Source: Antedon mediterranea
Taxonomy: Eukaryota > Echinodermata > Crinoidea > Comatulida > Antedonidae
Length of the DNA: 64,000 nucleotides
Direction: 5' to 3'
NCBI RefSeq assembly: GCF_964355755.1
Contig: NC_092677.1
Location: forward strand, 8,063,001 to 8,127,000
Under the pieces are notes generated by a model. The model saw only the letters and a program-made list of their open reading frames with translations. It had not been told where the DNA came from and did not search any database. The first letter of the stretch is position 1. Each line of letters begins with the position of its first letter. Made by a program: the position numbers and the translations under genes. This document shows positions 24,190-37,249 of the stretch, piece by piece.

Positions 24190-24640
24190 TCATATGATCA
24201 TATACGGTATCGTGATTAAAAAACGTCACAAACACGGCGTAAATTGTATGGTCCATACGGTATCGTGAGTAAAATCGTCACAAAAACAGCGTAAATCGTA
24301 CATGGTCCATACGGTAGCGTGTGTACAAAAAAACGTCACAAACACAGCGTAAACCGTGTATGGTCCATACGGTAGCGTGAGTAAAAAAAACGTCACAAAC
24401 ACAGCGTAAATCGTATGGTCCATACGGTATCGTGAGTAAAACACGTCACAAACACAGCGTAAATCATAGTCCATACGGTAGCGTAAGGAAAAAACGTCAC
24501 AGACACAGCGTAAATCGTATGGTCTATACGGTATCGTGAGGAAAAAACGTCACAGACGCATGTAAAAACATCACGCACAGGGTAAATCGAAGATTCACAT
24601 AATATGCCTACGGTATCGTAACAAAAACATCATAAACATA
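24190..24640. repeat. 53-58-bp minisatellite, eight units
   Basis: TACGGTA(T/G)CGT recurs at about 24204, 24256, 24310, 24368, 24424, 24474, 24527 and 24608, alternating with CGTCACAAACACAGCGTAAA. Minus-strand frames across it are only the repeat translated. Confidence 0.95.
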
Positions 24641-25329
24641 GCCAAGACTGCTACGTGAAAGGATTTATCTTTATCATTAATCTGTAATCAGTAATAATGT
24701 AAGCCTTTATACCTATAAAAATCAACATTCCCATATTGAAACTGTAATATATCATCATTTATGAATACGGTTTCTCATTTTTCACCTGTCCACTGAATGG
24801 CGTTTTCTTATAAATCAGACATGACTCAATAATATATATATATACAGTATATATTAATTTGATATTTCAACCTTCAATATTTTTAATATTTCCAGCAATA
24901 ACAAGATAGTGTGTCATTTGACTTACATATTTATTGTAAGAATGTAAAAACACGTTGATTTTCCTTCTATGAGTTATTACCGTATTATTGCAATGTTTAT
25001 TTTTTTATGTTATATTAAACACATGATCTTGAACCGCGTTAACCTACAGTGTTCAATTTCTGATTCTTTTTTTCATCGTCGTAATCAGTTATTAACTTTG
25101 CGAATCCTAATGGGATATGGTGATTTATAAATGTTACAGCGTATAATGTATATTTAATCCATTATACACTATCATGAAAGATACTGCACTCAGTGAAAGC
25201 AAATTAATTTACTGTTGAATAATTCCATCGAGTTGATGTCGGATTTATTTAATAATGACACGACTGAACCGAAAGATTGCAACGTATGATTTTATAATAT
25301 ATTTATAAGTAACATCAGGATTAAATGTT

Positions 25330-25650
25330 GTGAGGGACTGTATCATGGAATTTTTAAGTTAAAGGGTCGGTCAAGACTACTGTATGTACATTGATATTGA
25401 CAACAATAAAGAATTTTAAACCCGGAGCTACCACGTAAAGGTAAATACTGTGGCAATGTACGTCACATTTGAGATACTGTAGAATGGAATTATGTTAAAG
25501 TTAAAGGGTATGTGGGTCTGAAATATACTATTATTATATATACCTTTGCAACTACATCATTGATATTGGCAGCCATAAATAATAGAAAGTTTAATCCTGG
25601 AGCCACCCTTTAAGAGGTAAATATCTGTAAAAAGACCATGTTACACAGAC
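25330..25650. repeat. About 170-bp tandem duplication
   Basis: The order TACTGTA…, ATGGAATT, GTTAAAGGGT, CATTGATATTG, AATAAT/AAAG, TTTAA(A/T)CC(C/T)GGAGC and GGTAAATA occurs twice, from about 25330 and about 25480, with moderate divergence. Confidence 0.65.
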
Positions 25651-26360
25651 GTAAAATTCAGATAGTAATAAGAATGGACTGCTCATTTTGTTTAGTTCAT
25701 TAAAAATTGTTGGTCTTCCCTTACGTAATTAAGTTTAATTAATTGGCCATGAAGCTAAAATTAAACAAAACACCCACCCGTTTTTATTCGTAGGCAATTG
25801 AAAACTAAAATGATTCACGAGTAAAAAACTGATGCATGCGCATATTCAAAAGTTTATTCGAGCTGTAACGTACTTTTAACTTTATGTTTGGTGGAACATG
25901 TATGTGTAAATAGTAACACTAACTATATAAACCAAATTCAAATTATTATAATAATATAAGTAAATATAACGTATAATGTTATTATTGAGTTTCATTTTGA
26001 TTATGAACTTATAATGTAACCTTTTAATCGTAGCTATTTTAGGAATAGTATACTCTACTCCCAGTGTTTTATATCAGTTATTTTATTGTTTTATTACGTT
26101 GCAAGCTTGGGTTACACTATCAATCTTCACAAAATTAAAATGAAATATCATACTAAAAATTATCAAATACATTTGTTTCTTTCACGAGTGGTGTAGCATT
26201 ACCAATGAACTATTGTACAATTCAAGATTTATTTTGTTCTATTTTTTTATTTGTATCATAATATTGTCATGACTTTTACTTGTGATATGGTAAACAAACT
26301 TAAATTTCTCTGATGATTATGAGTAGGCCTACTCTTGAGGTACAGTATTATCAATTTATG

Positions 26361-26596
26361 ATAAGCTCTTCTGAAACTACTGCTCTGTGAACACCTTATA
26401 AACTCTTCTGAAATTACTGCTCTGGATACACCATATAATCTCTTCTGACACAACTGCTCTGTGACTACCTTATAAACTCTTCTGAAACTATTGCTCTATG
26501 AACACCCTATACACTTTTCTGAAGCTGTACGTCCTCTAATGAACACCCTATAAACTCTTCCGAAACTACTGCTCAATGAACACACTATAAACTCTT
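26361..26596. repeat. 37-bp minisatellite, about six units
   Basis: CTCTTCTGAAACTACTGCTC starts at 26366, 26403, 26440 and 26477 (37-bp steps), with two more diverged units. Each unit continues TGTGAACACC and TTATAAA. Confidence 0.93.
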
Positions 26597-29044
26597 GCTA
26601 TAATTATGACCATTATTCCAAAGTCTAAAGTTTGGCTTAAAGTCGATGTTTCTCTGTAGGGACTGTTCATTTTCCTACTAATTATCAGTTTTATACCTTA
26701 ACTACTTACTAACTAAACAAGTATCTAATATATATAAATTAAAGCAACTTCCTTCTCATATGTTCATCTTTCTAATCTCCTCAACAATGCTAAGTTTAAT
26801 TTCGGGAAAAGGAAAATGGAATTGCATGCATGCTGTAACTGGGACCTGAACTGAAATAACATATCTCTAGGCAGTGATAAGCGTCTTTATGATTATAATT
26901 CATACCGAAGATGGCCACATCTGAATGGGTTTGAGAGTGACTAATTACGCGATTGCCAAGGGATATATGATTTTTTTCAGTAGGTTCGTGATTACATTTC
27001 TGGTCAATATTTTGGTTACGGCAAAGTTTAGTCGACTCTCCAGTCAGGAAAAATATATAATACAGTTGTGTATGTGTGACACACCACGTATAGTATATCA
27101 TAATTCGAATCTTCCGCTTGGTGTGATTTTGCTTGTTCCACAGAGGCATATTGAGCAGCTTTGCTTCATCAGCCTTATGGCTGCGAAGCCAGCCTAGTTC
27201 TGTGCTTACGTTATATTTAATTAGATCTCGGTTGGGCTCCGTTTAAAATAAAATAGGAACGCAAATAATAGCAAAGTTTATTAAAGTTCAGTTGATATTG
27301 TTGTAAATACTTATAAAAAAAATTAAAAAAAAGGTTGCCATAGCTTGAAAAAATTCATTATAAGAGCACCCGAGCCTTGGGTAAAATATTGTACCGATTC
27401 TTATAATGAAAGATGTACAGTATAGTGATTTCAATTATAATTATCTACCTTTATAAAGTGCACAAGGTCAAAATCGTTATATCAAAGTCGCTAAGAATAA
27501 AATCGAACATATAGACTTTCTAATTAACTACGTAATTTTTGTCAGAAACGTGGATTTCATTGAAAGCGTATTACCATTATTCCATACACATCCAAATTAA
27601 ATTAAATCGAAAGATCGGTGGAAAAATACACATTATGGGGTAATAGAATTAAATAATAATACATAATATTAACTATTAATTAGTAATATCTGTGAGCTTT
27701 CTACCGTTCTGACTTATATAAAGTATCAGGTGCATCAATATTATTTATATGTCTTATAGCAAACTTTACCATTTTGTTTGCAAACTCCGACACTTGAAGA
27801 GGTGTAATATAAGTGACTTAAAACGAATGTGTTGAATATAAAGGCATGTTACTAATGTATATTTGTATTTGGTTGTCTTTACCTATTGAATGAAGTATGG
27901 GAAGGCTTCTCTGTATTTATTTAATGATAGTGATTTAAAATTGTAACCAAATATATTCATTTATATAGGTTATACTACTGGAATCATATAGGCCTACTAT
28001 ATTTTTGACTAGTTAATTATAACAGCATTTCAATATAAATAATATGGCGTCTTATTGTTGTCCTGTCTAATAAAATACATACTGTATCATAATTATTAAA
28101 CAACCAATCAGACGCTTTGGAATTTGAAATAATAATACAATGTGACGGTTTCATAATTTATAATCAAAATGTTTTGATCAAATCTGTCGATGAAACGTCG
28201 GTCAATACAAAGAGTAATGTAGAAAGTGCCACTGGGGAATATGGTTGTATGCTTGTTCCTTATTATTAAAATATGGATCCATATAAATGGGGTGTCAGAG
28301 TGTGACCAGAGTTAAACTACATTTTGAAACAGTTCTGGGTATCTTTGTTTACAAATTATCCCATTGGTTGTGATTTTAGGTAAATAGTTTTTTATTTATA
28401 TAGATTTAAGAATTTCTTACTGTTTAAAGATAAGGTAGCTTGAGATTATTGTTTCAACCATGGATAACGCTTACAATAACATAATTAAGTTGGAACATAA
28501 TGACGCCATATTGTGAACGTTTGAGAGCGCTCTTTTTGTGGGATTCCGACATAGTTGCCATTTCTGGCATTATTATGCTTTTTGGCATTATTTGGAGGCC
28601 CACGGCATCTGGCATAATGCCGCGACATTATTTAGCCGTTTTTAGCATAATCTGGCATAATTTTGTGTTTTTTGAACAACCAAAAAAATAATATACCACA
28701 GAACAAAAATAAAATATTTTGTTAATACATATCACCTTACACAATATCATATCGTACAAAACAGATCTGTTCGGGTTTTCCGTACAATAGTTCTTCCATC
28801 CTTTCGTTTCGGACTTAATCGACTCTTCGGATAGGAAGGCTGTTCGAAAACTACCGTGTGTGCGATATAGGCAGCACAACAAATCCGAAGAGGCTAGCTA
28901 TTGGCCAATTATGTTGCTCTATTTCAGAGACCATGCAGGTTATTGGATCCCCAGATATAGAGACAATTGAACGAAAACATTATGAAAGGGGTTTTGTTTT
29001 TTCAGTTCATAATTATAAGCGGCCACATCTCTACCCCAACCCTT
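26597..29044. other. Gene-free stretch
   Basis: AT-rich, with no coding exon recognised. Near 28560-28660 the word GGCATTAT/GGCATAAT recurs six or so times in an imperfect dyad. Around 27353-27408 TTCATTATAAGA and TCTTATAATGAA form a small inverted pair. Confidence 0.55.
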
Positions 29045-29594
29045 AAAATGGCAATTTCCGGTAACTAGAAGATCTAATTTTAAAAAGAATTTCTTCTAGA
29101 GAATTTGTTTTCCATATTTCAAATTATGTTCCATTTGCATCGTCGTAGCAACCCTATATTTCCAAATGTTCTTCACCTCTCAGTGACCATGATGGGGCGA
29201 AGTCCCAGGGACTCTTATACATTTTTATTTAAAATTAAGTGCAATTTCCGGCCATCTAGAAGCTCTATTTTTCCAATTTGTTTTACCTCAGTCCCAACCA
29301 TGGTGGGGCTGAGGTCCTGGAAACACTTAATATATATTTTTATTTCCTATTTTAAATTATAATTGGCACTTTCAAAACTATCATGGGCTAAGATCCTGGA
29401 GGTACTAATAAATATATTTTTATTTTATATTTAAAATTAAGTGCCATTTTCGGCCATTGAGCAGCTCTATTTTTTTCAAATTTTCTTACCTCAGCCCCTA
29501 CCATGGTGGGGTTGAGGTCCTGGAGACACAATTAATATATATTTTGATTTCCTATTTTAAATTATAATTGCCATTTTCGAACTATGGTGGGCTA

Positions 29595-32160
29595 TTGAAA
29601 TAGAACAGATACATGGGAAAAATATCATCGTGGGAACAATCTATCGTGCTCCGTCTTTGAATATCAATGCATTCAATGATATCCTAGATAACCTACTTCA
29701 TACTCTTTCAACTGAAAATAAGCTGGTATATCTGTTGGGTGATTTCAATATAGATATTTTGCAATATACTTATGAAACCACAACTAACAATTTTGTAAAC
29801 ACTCTTTTTAGCAACTTTTATTACCGCTAATACTTAGACCTACTAGGATAACATCAAATAGTTCTACTCTTATTGATAACATATTAACCAACCAGCCTGA
29901 TTTACACCTCGCTAGTGGTCAGCTCTATTGCGATATTTCCGATCACCTACCTGTTTTTTCTATATCTACCTTAACATACAAAAATACTCAAGCAGTCAGT
30001 AGACCTCCAAATAAACCTTTTAGGAAAATTAATGAAAATAACATCGAACAATTTAAACGAGAGCTTAGCGTAATAACATGGAACGATGTGAACTTATTGC
30101 AAGAACCTAATCAAGCTTATAATACTTTTGAAACTAAATTAAAACTTTTATATAATAAACATTTTCCAATGACTACGCAAAGTAATAAAAACACAAAATT
30201 AAAACCTTGGATGTCAAATGGTTTGTTGCAATCTACTAAATATAAACACAAGTTATATGCTAAATACCTAAATAATCCTACCAATCATAATAAAATAAAA
30301 TACACTAAATTCCGTAATACCTTAAATTCACTTATTAAACGTGTTAAAACCGAATACTATCAAAACAGATTTACTCAATGTCAACATGATATTAAATGTA
30401 CATGGCGCGTAATCAACTCCTTGATTAAAAGGTCTCCGAATTCAAATACGAAAGTTGTTCTAACAGGCAATAATGGTGAATCCATTGAAGACCCGTCTCA
30501 AATCGCAAATGAATTCAATAAGTTTTTTGTCGAAATTGGACCAACTCTTTCAAAAAAATTGCCAACCGATCAATCTGATTTTAAAACGTTTTTGCCCTTA
30601 CCTACTTTAAACTCTTTATTTATGTGTCCAGTATCTGATACAGAAATTATAGATATTGTCAAGTGTTTTAAAACTAATAAAGCGCAAGGACTTGATGAAT
30701 TCAGTCCAAAAGTTATTAAACAATCAATTTCCCTTTTGGTTAAACCTCTATGTCCCATATTTAATCTGTCTTTAACAAAAGGAGTTTTTCCAAATAAATT
30801 GAAATTGGCAAGAGTTACTCCCATCTTTAAAGCAGGAAAAAAGGACACTTTATCTAATTACCGACCGATCTCAGTCCTTTCACTATTTTCTAAAATATTA
30901 AAAAGAATTATCTATAATAGAACCTATGCCTTTATGGAAAAAAATAATATTCTATTCAATAAGCAATTTGGATTTCGCAAACATTTTGATACCGCAATGG
31001 CCTTAATTGATTTGTCCAATGAAATAGTAGATGCATTTGAAAATGATGAGTTTGCAATTGGTGTTTTTGTCGATCTATCGAAAGCATTCGATACCATTAA
31101 CCATCCCATTCTTCTTTCAAAACTGTATCACTATGGTATTCGCGGTGTTCCTCTCAATTTATTTAAGAGCTATTTATCCAACCGCTACCAATGTACCAAG
31201 TTTTGTGATTCCCAATCTGACTATTTGCCTATTACCTGTGGAGTACCACAAGGTTCATTACTAGGTCCTCTTCTGTTTCTTTTATATGTGAATGATATTT
31301 ACAATTCGTCAGTATCTTTATCTTACTTTTTATATACAGATGACACAACACTAATCTGTAAAAATCGACACTTAGAGTCGTTATTTAACACTGTAAATAC
31401 AAGTTTAATTAATGTATCCGAATGGTTTCTGGCAAACAGCCTTTCTGTAAATCTAAAAAAGTGCAGCTATGTTTTGTTTAGAAGTAGTACGATGCCGATT
31501 AAATTAGGTCCATTGCAAATTAAACTAAATGGTTCTGTTCTCCCCATGGTCAATCATGCTAAATTTTTGGGTGTATCCATTGATAGTCGTCTGACATGGA
31601 AACCCCATGTTATTGAGACAGAAAACAAAATCTCAAAAAATATTGGTATAATTTGTAGACTGGCATCTTTTCTTCCACATCATATTCTCCGAACACTCTA
31701 CTGCTCCCTTGTTTTGCCATATCTTTTATATTGCAATATCGTTTGGTGTAACACATTCCCATCTAATTTAAATAAATTTCAAATATTACAAAAGAAAATC
31801 ATTCGAATAATTTCGAATGTTTCACCTAGAACTAGTACAGATCCTATATTTCGTTCTCTCAAATTATTAAAATTAACAGATATTAATATTTTCCAACAAT
31901 GTTTATTCATTTACAAAAGCCAAAATGCTCTTCTTCCATCTTATTTACGCGATATGTTTTCTCCCAATTATGAATTTCACGGCTATTCCACAAGAATCCT
32001 TAATAACCTTCATATTCCTAAACACAAAAAGACTTCTTTTCAACATAATATTAGATTTACTGGACCCAAGATATGGAACTCACTTCCTAACAAAATTACA
32101 ACTTCTGCAAACAAACATAGCTTCGTCTTTAACACTAAACAATATCTAATACAAAAGTAA
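29595..32160 (+). pseudogene. LINE ORF2 remnant: partial endonuclease, frameshift, reverse transcriptase
   Basis: The first frame, 29598-29830, gives the end of an APE-type endonuclease (GTIYRAPS, LLGDFNIDIL). It stops early; the domain continues one frame over from 29821 (LIDNILTNQPD, SDHLPVF), so one base is missing near 29818. From there the frame is open to TAA at 32158-32160, with the first in-frame ATG at 30088. RT landmarks are SNYRPIS (30853-30873), FVDLSKAFDT (near 31060-31095), CGVPQGS (near 31240) and the catalytic box at 31333-31344, which reads YTDD rather than the usual (F/Y)ADD. The C-terminal FTGPKIWNSLP block is typical. Missing 5' sequence, the frameshift and the altered box suggest a dead copy, though the long open RT frame implies it is young. 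Confidence 0.9.
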
Positions 32161-32482
32161 ATTAATTAACTAGTTATATTCTAGGTATCAGTTTTTATTG
32201 TTTTCATATTCCGTTATGGTAATTACTTTATTCCTATATACCATTTACTATTATTTACTAATTTGATTTTAGTTACTTTTTGTTTTGTTCAGGCACTTTC
32301 AACACAAGCTTTTGCTTTTTAGAAATTGTGCCTCCTTCATAATATTGTTTTATTCATTTTAAAGATGAGAAAAAAAAATTGTATTGTTTTAACTATCTTT
32401 CTTCTCGTCATGAATGTTGTATTATATTATTTATTTTGTATATTATGAAGGAAATAAATGTTACTATGAAATGAAATGAAAT
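29595..32482 (+). mobile_element. 5'-truncated non-LTR retrotransposon (LINE; jockey/CR1/L2-like group)
   Basis: Satellite sequence stops after GGTGGGCTA at 29594 and resumes as AAGATCATGGAGAC at about 32483. In between lies part of a LINE: the end of the endonuclease domain, a reverse transcriptase, a short 3' UTR, then a tail of TGAAA-type repeats (ATGAAATGAAATGAAAT). A short-repeat tail instead of poly(A) fits CR1/L2-like elements. No clear target duplication was found. The clade name is an inference from motif style. Confidence 0.9.
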
Positions 32483-32719
32483 AAGATCATGGAGACACTA
32501 ATAAATATATTTTTATTTCATATTTTAAAGTGCCATTTCCGGCCATCGAGTAGCTGTATTTTTCCAAATTTTCTTATCAACCATGGTGAGGCTTTTTTAT
32601 TTCCTATTTTAAATTATAATTGCCATTTTCTAATTATGGTGGGCTAAGATCCTTTCATATTTTAAATTAAGTGCAAAGATCCCGGCCATCGAGCAGCTCT
32701 CATATTTCAGCTCAAAAAT

Positions 32720-32760
32720 GGGGGGGGGGGGGGAGGTGTGGGGGGGGGGGGGTTGGTGTT
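32720..32760 (+). repeat. G-rich tract, potential G-quadruplex
   Basis: Runs of 14 and 13 Gs separated by AGGTGTG end in TTGGTGTTGG. The tract sits at the right edge of the satellite. Confidence 0.9.
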
Positions 32761-32981
32761 GGTGTCATTTGCAATTACCATTTTCGCACCCCAGATATTT
32801 AGAATTATTAGTTATTACTCACAAAAGCAAAAATATAAATTGTGTACGACATGGGGATACAATTTTAGGCCCTATTTTGTGTCAGTTGGGGTTTTACAAA
32901 CTTTTATTAGACATACAACCGTTGGTGGCGCTGTCTAGGGTGTGCAATGAAGCAGAACTCAAATTTAGCGCTGAAATCAAC

Positions 32982-33057
32982 ATGGTGAAATTTCACGAGT
33001 GGAATTTATTCTGTAGGGTGTGCCTATTCGGTGACTTAGAACAACTATCATACTACT
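32982..33057 (+). CDS. Possible first coding exon, unidentified
   Basis: An ATG at 32982 opens 25 codons (MVKFHEWNLF…GDLEQLSYY) ending at a strong donor, ACT|GTAAGT, at 33058. The GDLEQL end is loosely like an ankyrin helix. No matching downstream exon was found, so this may be chance. Confidence 0.15.
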
Positions 33058-33849
33058 GTAAGTTTATGTTTGTTATTAGTAGTAGACTTGTATAGCATTG
33101 TATAAAACTATACAGTACTGTTTTGACATGATCATGACCAAAAACGGTTTCATAGGTGTTAGGCCCTATAGGCCTACCTGGTGATATAATTCCGCTAGTA
33201 GAACAATAGGCAACCAAATTAATGTTAGACCATGATAGGTCTACTTTTTAAGATGGCTATTCTTTGACAAAGTGTAAGCCTTGCGTATCCATTCAAATTA
33301 AAGTAGCCTGAAAATGCAAACAAAATACAATGTCAGGGCGTTTTAAATAATAATGCAATGCCTCGCGGGTGTGATTGGCAGGACAATTGTAGGACTAGAC
33401 CTACTAACAGTAGCCCTTCGAATGACACTCGAATACTGCACGCAAAAAAACACACACAACGAAGATTCTGAAACGGTGAATACAAACAAAATATTTTTGG
33501 CGTCTAGTGTATATTTTTATATTGCATTCTTTATTATTCCTGAAGATAATTTGACAAAAGTGTATGAGTGGTAATCTTTCCTTATATTATCCTATTGACA
33601 CATCAATGCCTAACAGGGTGACATTATACCCACGTTATATCAGATTAATTACCTATTGGGGAAAGAACACATAGCTTAGAACGCACTTAAAAGAAACATA
33701 GGCCATAAAGGTAGAATGCCAGCAGTATGATATGACACAACAAAATTTGAACTGTGCAATGCTTTAGCTTTCTGAAAGGTTAGGAAAAAAACATTACTTA
33801 CTTAAAGTTTGGAAGCATTTTGAAATCAGTATTTCGGATCTGTTCGGTA

Positions 33850-33955
33850 GCTGGCTGTAGCTCTTGTAATCATTTATGCGCAGGCAAGACATTATTTTTG
33901 TCCACAAAACTACTGGTCGTCAGTTCGAATCTTACAGGGTCCGATATTGATCTTT
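33850..33955 (+). mobile_element. Possible tRNA-derived SINE fragment
   Basis: GTTCGAATC (about 33924) is a perfect box B, and TGGCTGTAGCT about 70 bases upstream is a rough box A. There is no cloverleaf and no body. Confidence 0.25.
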
Positions 33956-34168
33956 TAATTCAGCTTTAATATAATATCATGATTATTGTTAACATAATTA
34001 ATATTATTTAGGCCTATGTTAACAATAATCATTAATAATAAATTCTTCCCCTAATCTTACAGGGTCCGATATTGATCTTTTAATTCAGCTTTAATATAAT
34101 ATCATGATTATTGTTAACATAAATATTATTTATGTTAACAATAATCATTAATAATAAATTCTTCCCCT
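33931..34168. repeat. 125-bp tandem duplication containing a long dyad
   Basis: CTTACAGGGTCCGATATTGA begins at 33931 and again at 34056, and each copy ends AATAAATTCTTCCCC. Inside each copy ATTATTGTTAACATAA faces TTATGTTAACAATAAT across a short AT-rich loop; the first copy's loop carries GGCC. Confidence 0.92.
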
Positions 34169-34821
34169 TGTAGGCAAGCGCCATATTATTTGTGTATGCT
34201 TTGATAGACAATAGTAATGTCAGTCGACACAATAATAGTAACTTATGATTATACCATGCATACTTTACAGGTGGGTCGATTGCTAATTGATAATTACTGT
34301 ATTTGACCTAAAGACAGTAATATGCCTGTTAGGTTTTTTTTTTTGTTTATTCTAATGCGTGGTCGGATTACATTATATGCATTGATTTATTAAGTTAATA
34401 ATATATTCAGTTTTCCTAAGGTTAAATAAATGATATTGAAAAAAATAATTTCACATTTTGGAATTGCTAATCATTTTGAAAAGTACCTGATTAGAAATAA
34501 TACATTCTACTAGAGTATGGTAGACTGCGTTTAATTAACTTTCATAAAACCTGGGAAAACATGTTTCACTTCACTGATATAATGTAACCGTTGACTTACT
34601 TACTTCTAGTTACATCGAAAGTGCAAATTAAAGTTGGTGAAGATTATAACATTTCTGTTATTATTATATTTTAAAGCTTTCAGCATAATGTGATAATTTT
34701 TATGTAAATGAATACCAAGTGTGTTTATTCAGCTGAACAACATAGGTATACGGCTGTATTATAGTACTCCTAGGTAAAAAAAATCTCATTTACCTTATAA
34801 AAATGATATACTTCCGTATGG

Positions 34822-34931
34822 TATAAAAGGTTCCGGAAACATACTAAGTGCCTTTTTCCGTTTACTGATCAAAAGAACACATTTTCGTCATAAACATTCA
34901 AAACATTATTGTTGATCTACGTTACTTACAG
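34822..34931 (+). promoter_or_regulatory. Possible TATA promoter plus non-coding first exon
   Basis: TATAAAAG at 34822-34829 is canonical. About 100 bases on, CTTACAG|GTATGT (donor at 34932) is a strong splice donor. The spacing suits a short first exon of roughly 80 nt starting near 34852. No downstream exon was identified. Confidence 0.3.
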
Positions 34932-35201
34932 GTATGTATTTTTTTATTTAAATATTATTCATTTTAGATTAATGTGAACTGTTATTGGTATTATGTGGAT
35001 AAAGCTAACTAGCTGACTTGTTTAGATTTTATTTTAAATTGAATCACGGTGAATTGTATGATATTTGATTTTATACACAATGAAGATTGTTGTACCACCC
35101 AGAGGCAGGTTTAAATATTGTAAGTTGAATTCAACCGAATGTTCCATGCGTTGCATTGTAATTTAAAAAAATGAAGCATGGGTTGGGCGGAGTTAACTCC
35201 G

Positions 35202-35218
35202 CCCCCCCCCCCCCCCCC
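35202..35218. repeat. Poly(C) run
   Basis: Seventeen Cs; the other strand is a G-quadruplex-prone G run. Confidence 0.95.
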
Positions 35219-35219
35219 A

Positions 35220-36366
35220 CTATGTGGTAAGTATAAGTGACTGGTTTCTCCTGGCCGACGAGAGGTTTCATTTATTTCTCAAGGTCAATCGTCTTGTCCT
35301 TGAAATTATACGTGTGTAATGGCACTTCGTCCACGCGAAGTTTTAATTGAATTTCCAGTTGATAACCCTCTTAATATTGTATACATTTGTCTTACGTACG
35401 CCTTAAACGTTGTGTTTTTAATAACTTTTTTATAACTGGTTTAATAAAATAACAAATTATAATATCTTATATTACTAATATTACAGTATTAGTATATTGT
35501 TTCATAGATTAAAGAATATTCCTTAATCCATGATTGTTTGAAGGTAACTTAAAGTCTTCGGTACAAAACAGAATTGTTGAGTTTTATATCAACGTTTTAT
35601 GAGTTATAATATTATTCGATAACAAATTATAAATAATTAAATATCAGTCCGTCCATCTTGTAATAAGCTAGGTCTATACATCATAAAAATAAAGTAATTA
35701 TACAATGTTGCTGTTCATCATTATGCATGTATTATTACGATGGTTTGAGGTTGAATTATCAGTTGGATTGCGAGTAATATATAATGATACGAGGTTGTTT
35801 GTAGTTTAAATTCAGCAATATTAATGTGCAACCGTCATCTAACGAAGTTTGGGACAATTTAGAGTACCATTGTCACATTATAATAAAGTTGAATTTCAAA
35901 TTTAATAAATTAATTATATTTTATCTGTCTTTCATGGTCAGACGATGAAATTAAACTATACGTGTGACCATCTGTAAAATTTAATTTAAAATTGAAATAA
36001 TAGTTGACGAATATACGCCTATATTGTGTGGTTAATTCAATGTTATTAAATATTCGATGAGACGCACAACAATATACAGTACGTAATGATTTACCTGTTG
36101 GTGTGGTCTAGTGATGAAGTCACGTAATGAAACTCCTAAAAACAAACCCACACTCACATTCTATTGAAGTAAGTTGCCAATTATGCGAAATTGCGCCATG
36201 TTGACGTAATCAAAAAAATACCTTTAAATAAAATCTGGAGAAAATATTATAAAATATTTATTTGTTTGCAAAGAGATTTGTTTTATATGTTTTTTTTTCA
36301 AAAAGTACCTTAGCTAAAGATGCATTTGCTGTATAAAGTATTTAGATTTCTTAACGAATGTGAAAC
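35220..36366. other. Gene-free AT-rich stretch
   Basis: No coding frame, tandem array or inverted repeat was recognised in this stretch. Confidence 0.5.
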
Positions 36367-36504
36367 TAAAGCTTGGTTCCCACTAGGACGCAACGCAAGG
36401 ATGTAACGCAACGCAGGGTGATTTGCAAGCGATGAATTATTCGAAAAGTCGCGTGTCATTGGTCAACTCGCTTGCGTTGCGTCGCTAGTGGGAACCACGC
36501 TTTA
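36367..36504. mobile_element. MITE family A, copy 1
   Basis: TAAAGCTTGGTTCCCACTAG at the left faces CTAGTGGGAACCACGCTTTA at the right. Inside are ACGCAACGCAAGGA and ACTCGCTTGCGTTGCGTCG, also inverted. It is 138 bp with no coding capacity. It fits a TA target site, as with Tc1/mariner-type MITEs, but this is not proven. Confidence 0.9.
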
Positions 36505-37249
36505 GACACACGTCGTACGTACCTAGTCTCGTAATTGTCACCGTTCCGAAACAAAAGCTCGGCTTTCAAATTAATCTGCATGCATATTGGCATGGGTATC
36601 TTTTTAAAAAATATTTTACCAGATTTTACTATATTCCTTAAGTTATTGTGGAGTATTGCATTTTAATGGCTTATCCATCTACCTGCACTGAATTATTAAT
36701 TGCTAGCTGGTTTGGTATTCTTTTTTTTCTTAGTTGTTTTTCTCTGTCAGACAAGTCCGCATTGATTTTATTTTACATTAACCTACGGTAATAAATGAAT
36801 AATGTGCATAACTATACATTGTTTTTTGTTGTAATGCTTAGATTAATATGAACGTACATAGTTAAAGGTGACAACAACTATCATTACTTCGCTGCTAACA
36901 CTATTGTGGGGAAAGATAAAATAGTTATTGCACAAATTCGCTATTTATGCATATCACTCTAAATCCGAGTGCCCAATTTTAAAAGCACGTTACACGTTCT
37001 TTCCTCAATCTAGGTGCCTGACGTTCAAACGCAAAATATATAGATAGCTTAAACCATTATTTTATATACAGTGCCTCCGTGCTTAAACATCCGATATACT
37101 TCGTCGTAATCCGGTGAGGAAGTAATTTTATCGTTATATTTGGAAAGTTAAGATGTACTTCCGAAACCTATCGGAATTATATCGGTATTGACACGAAGGT
37201 ACCGAGAGTTAATCGATCACATGATCACATCGGCTGAAAAGCGGCAGTC

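Larger units (their letters stand above)
29045..32710. repeat. About 202-bp satellite array split by a LINE
   Basis: Two-part units carry TTTCCGGCCATC(G/T)AG, ACCATGGTGGGGCTGAGGTC and CCTGGAGACACTAATAAATA. The unit start is at about 29051, 29241 and 29443, and again at 32529 and about 32680 beyond the LINE. The internal halves (each with AAATTATAATTGCCATTTTC or a variant) resemble each other, so the unit looks like a dimer. Confidence 0.88.

Noticed and set aside
24226-24578. Minus-strand frames with repeated Tyr/Ala/Val/Phe blocks
   Set aside because: They are translations of the 53-58-bp minisatellite.
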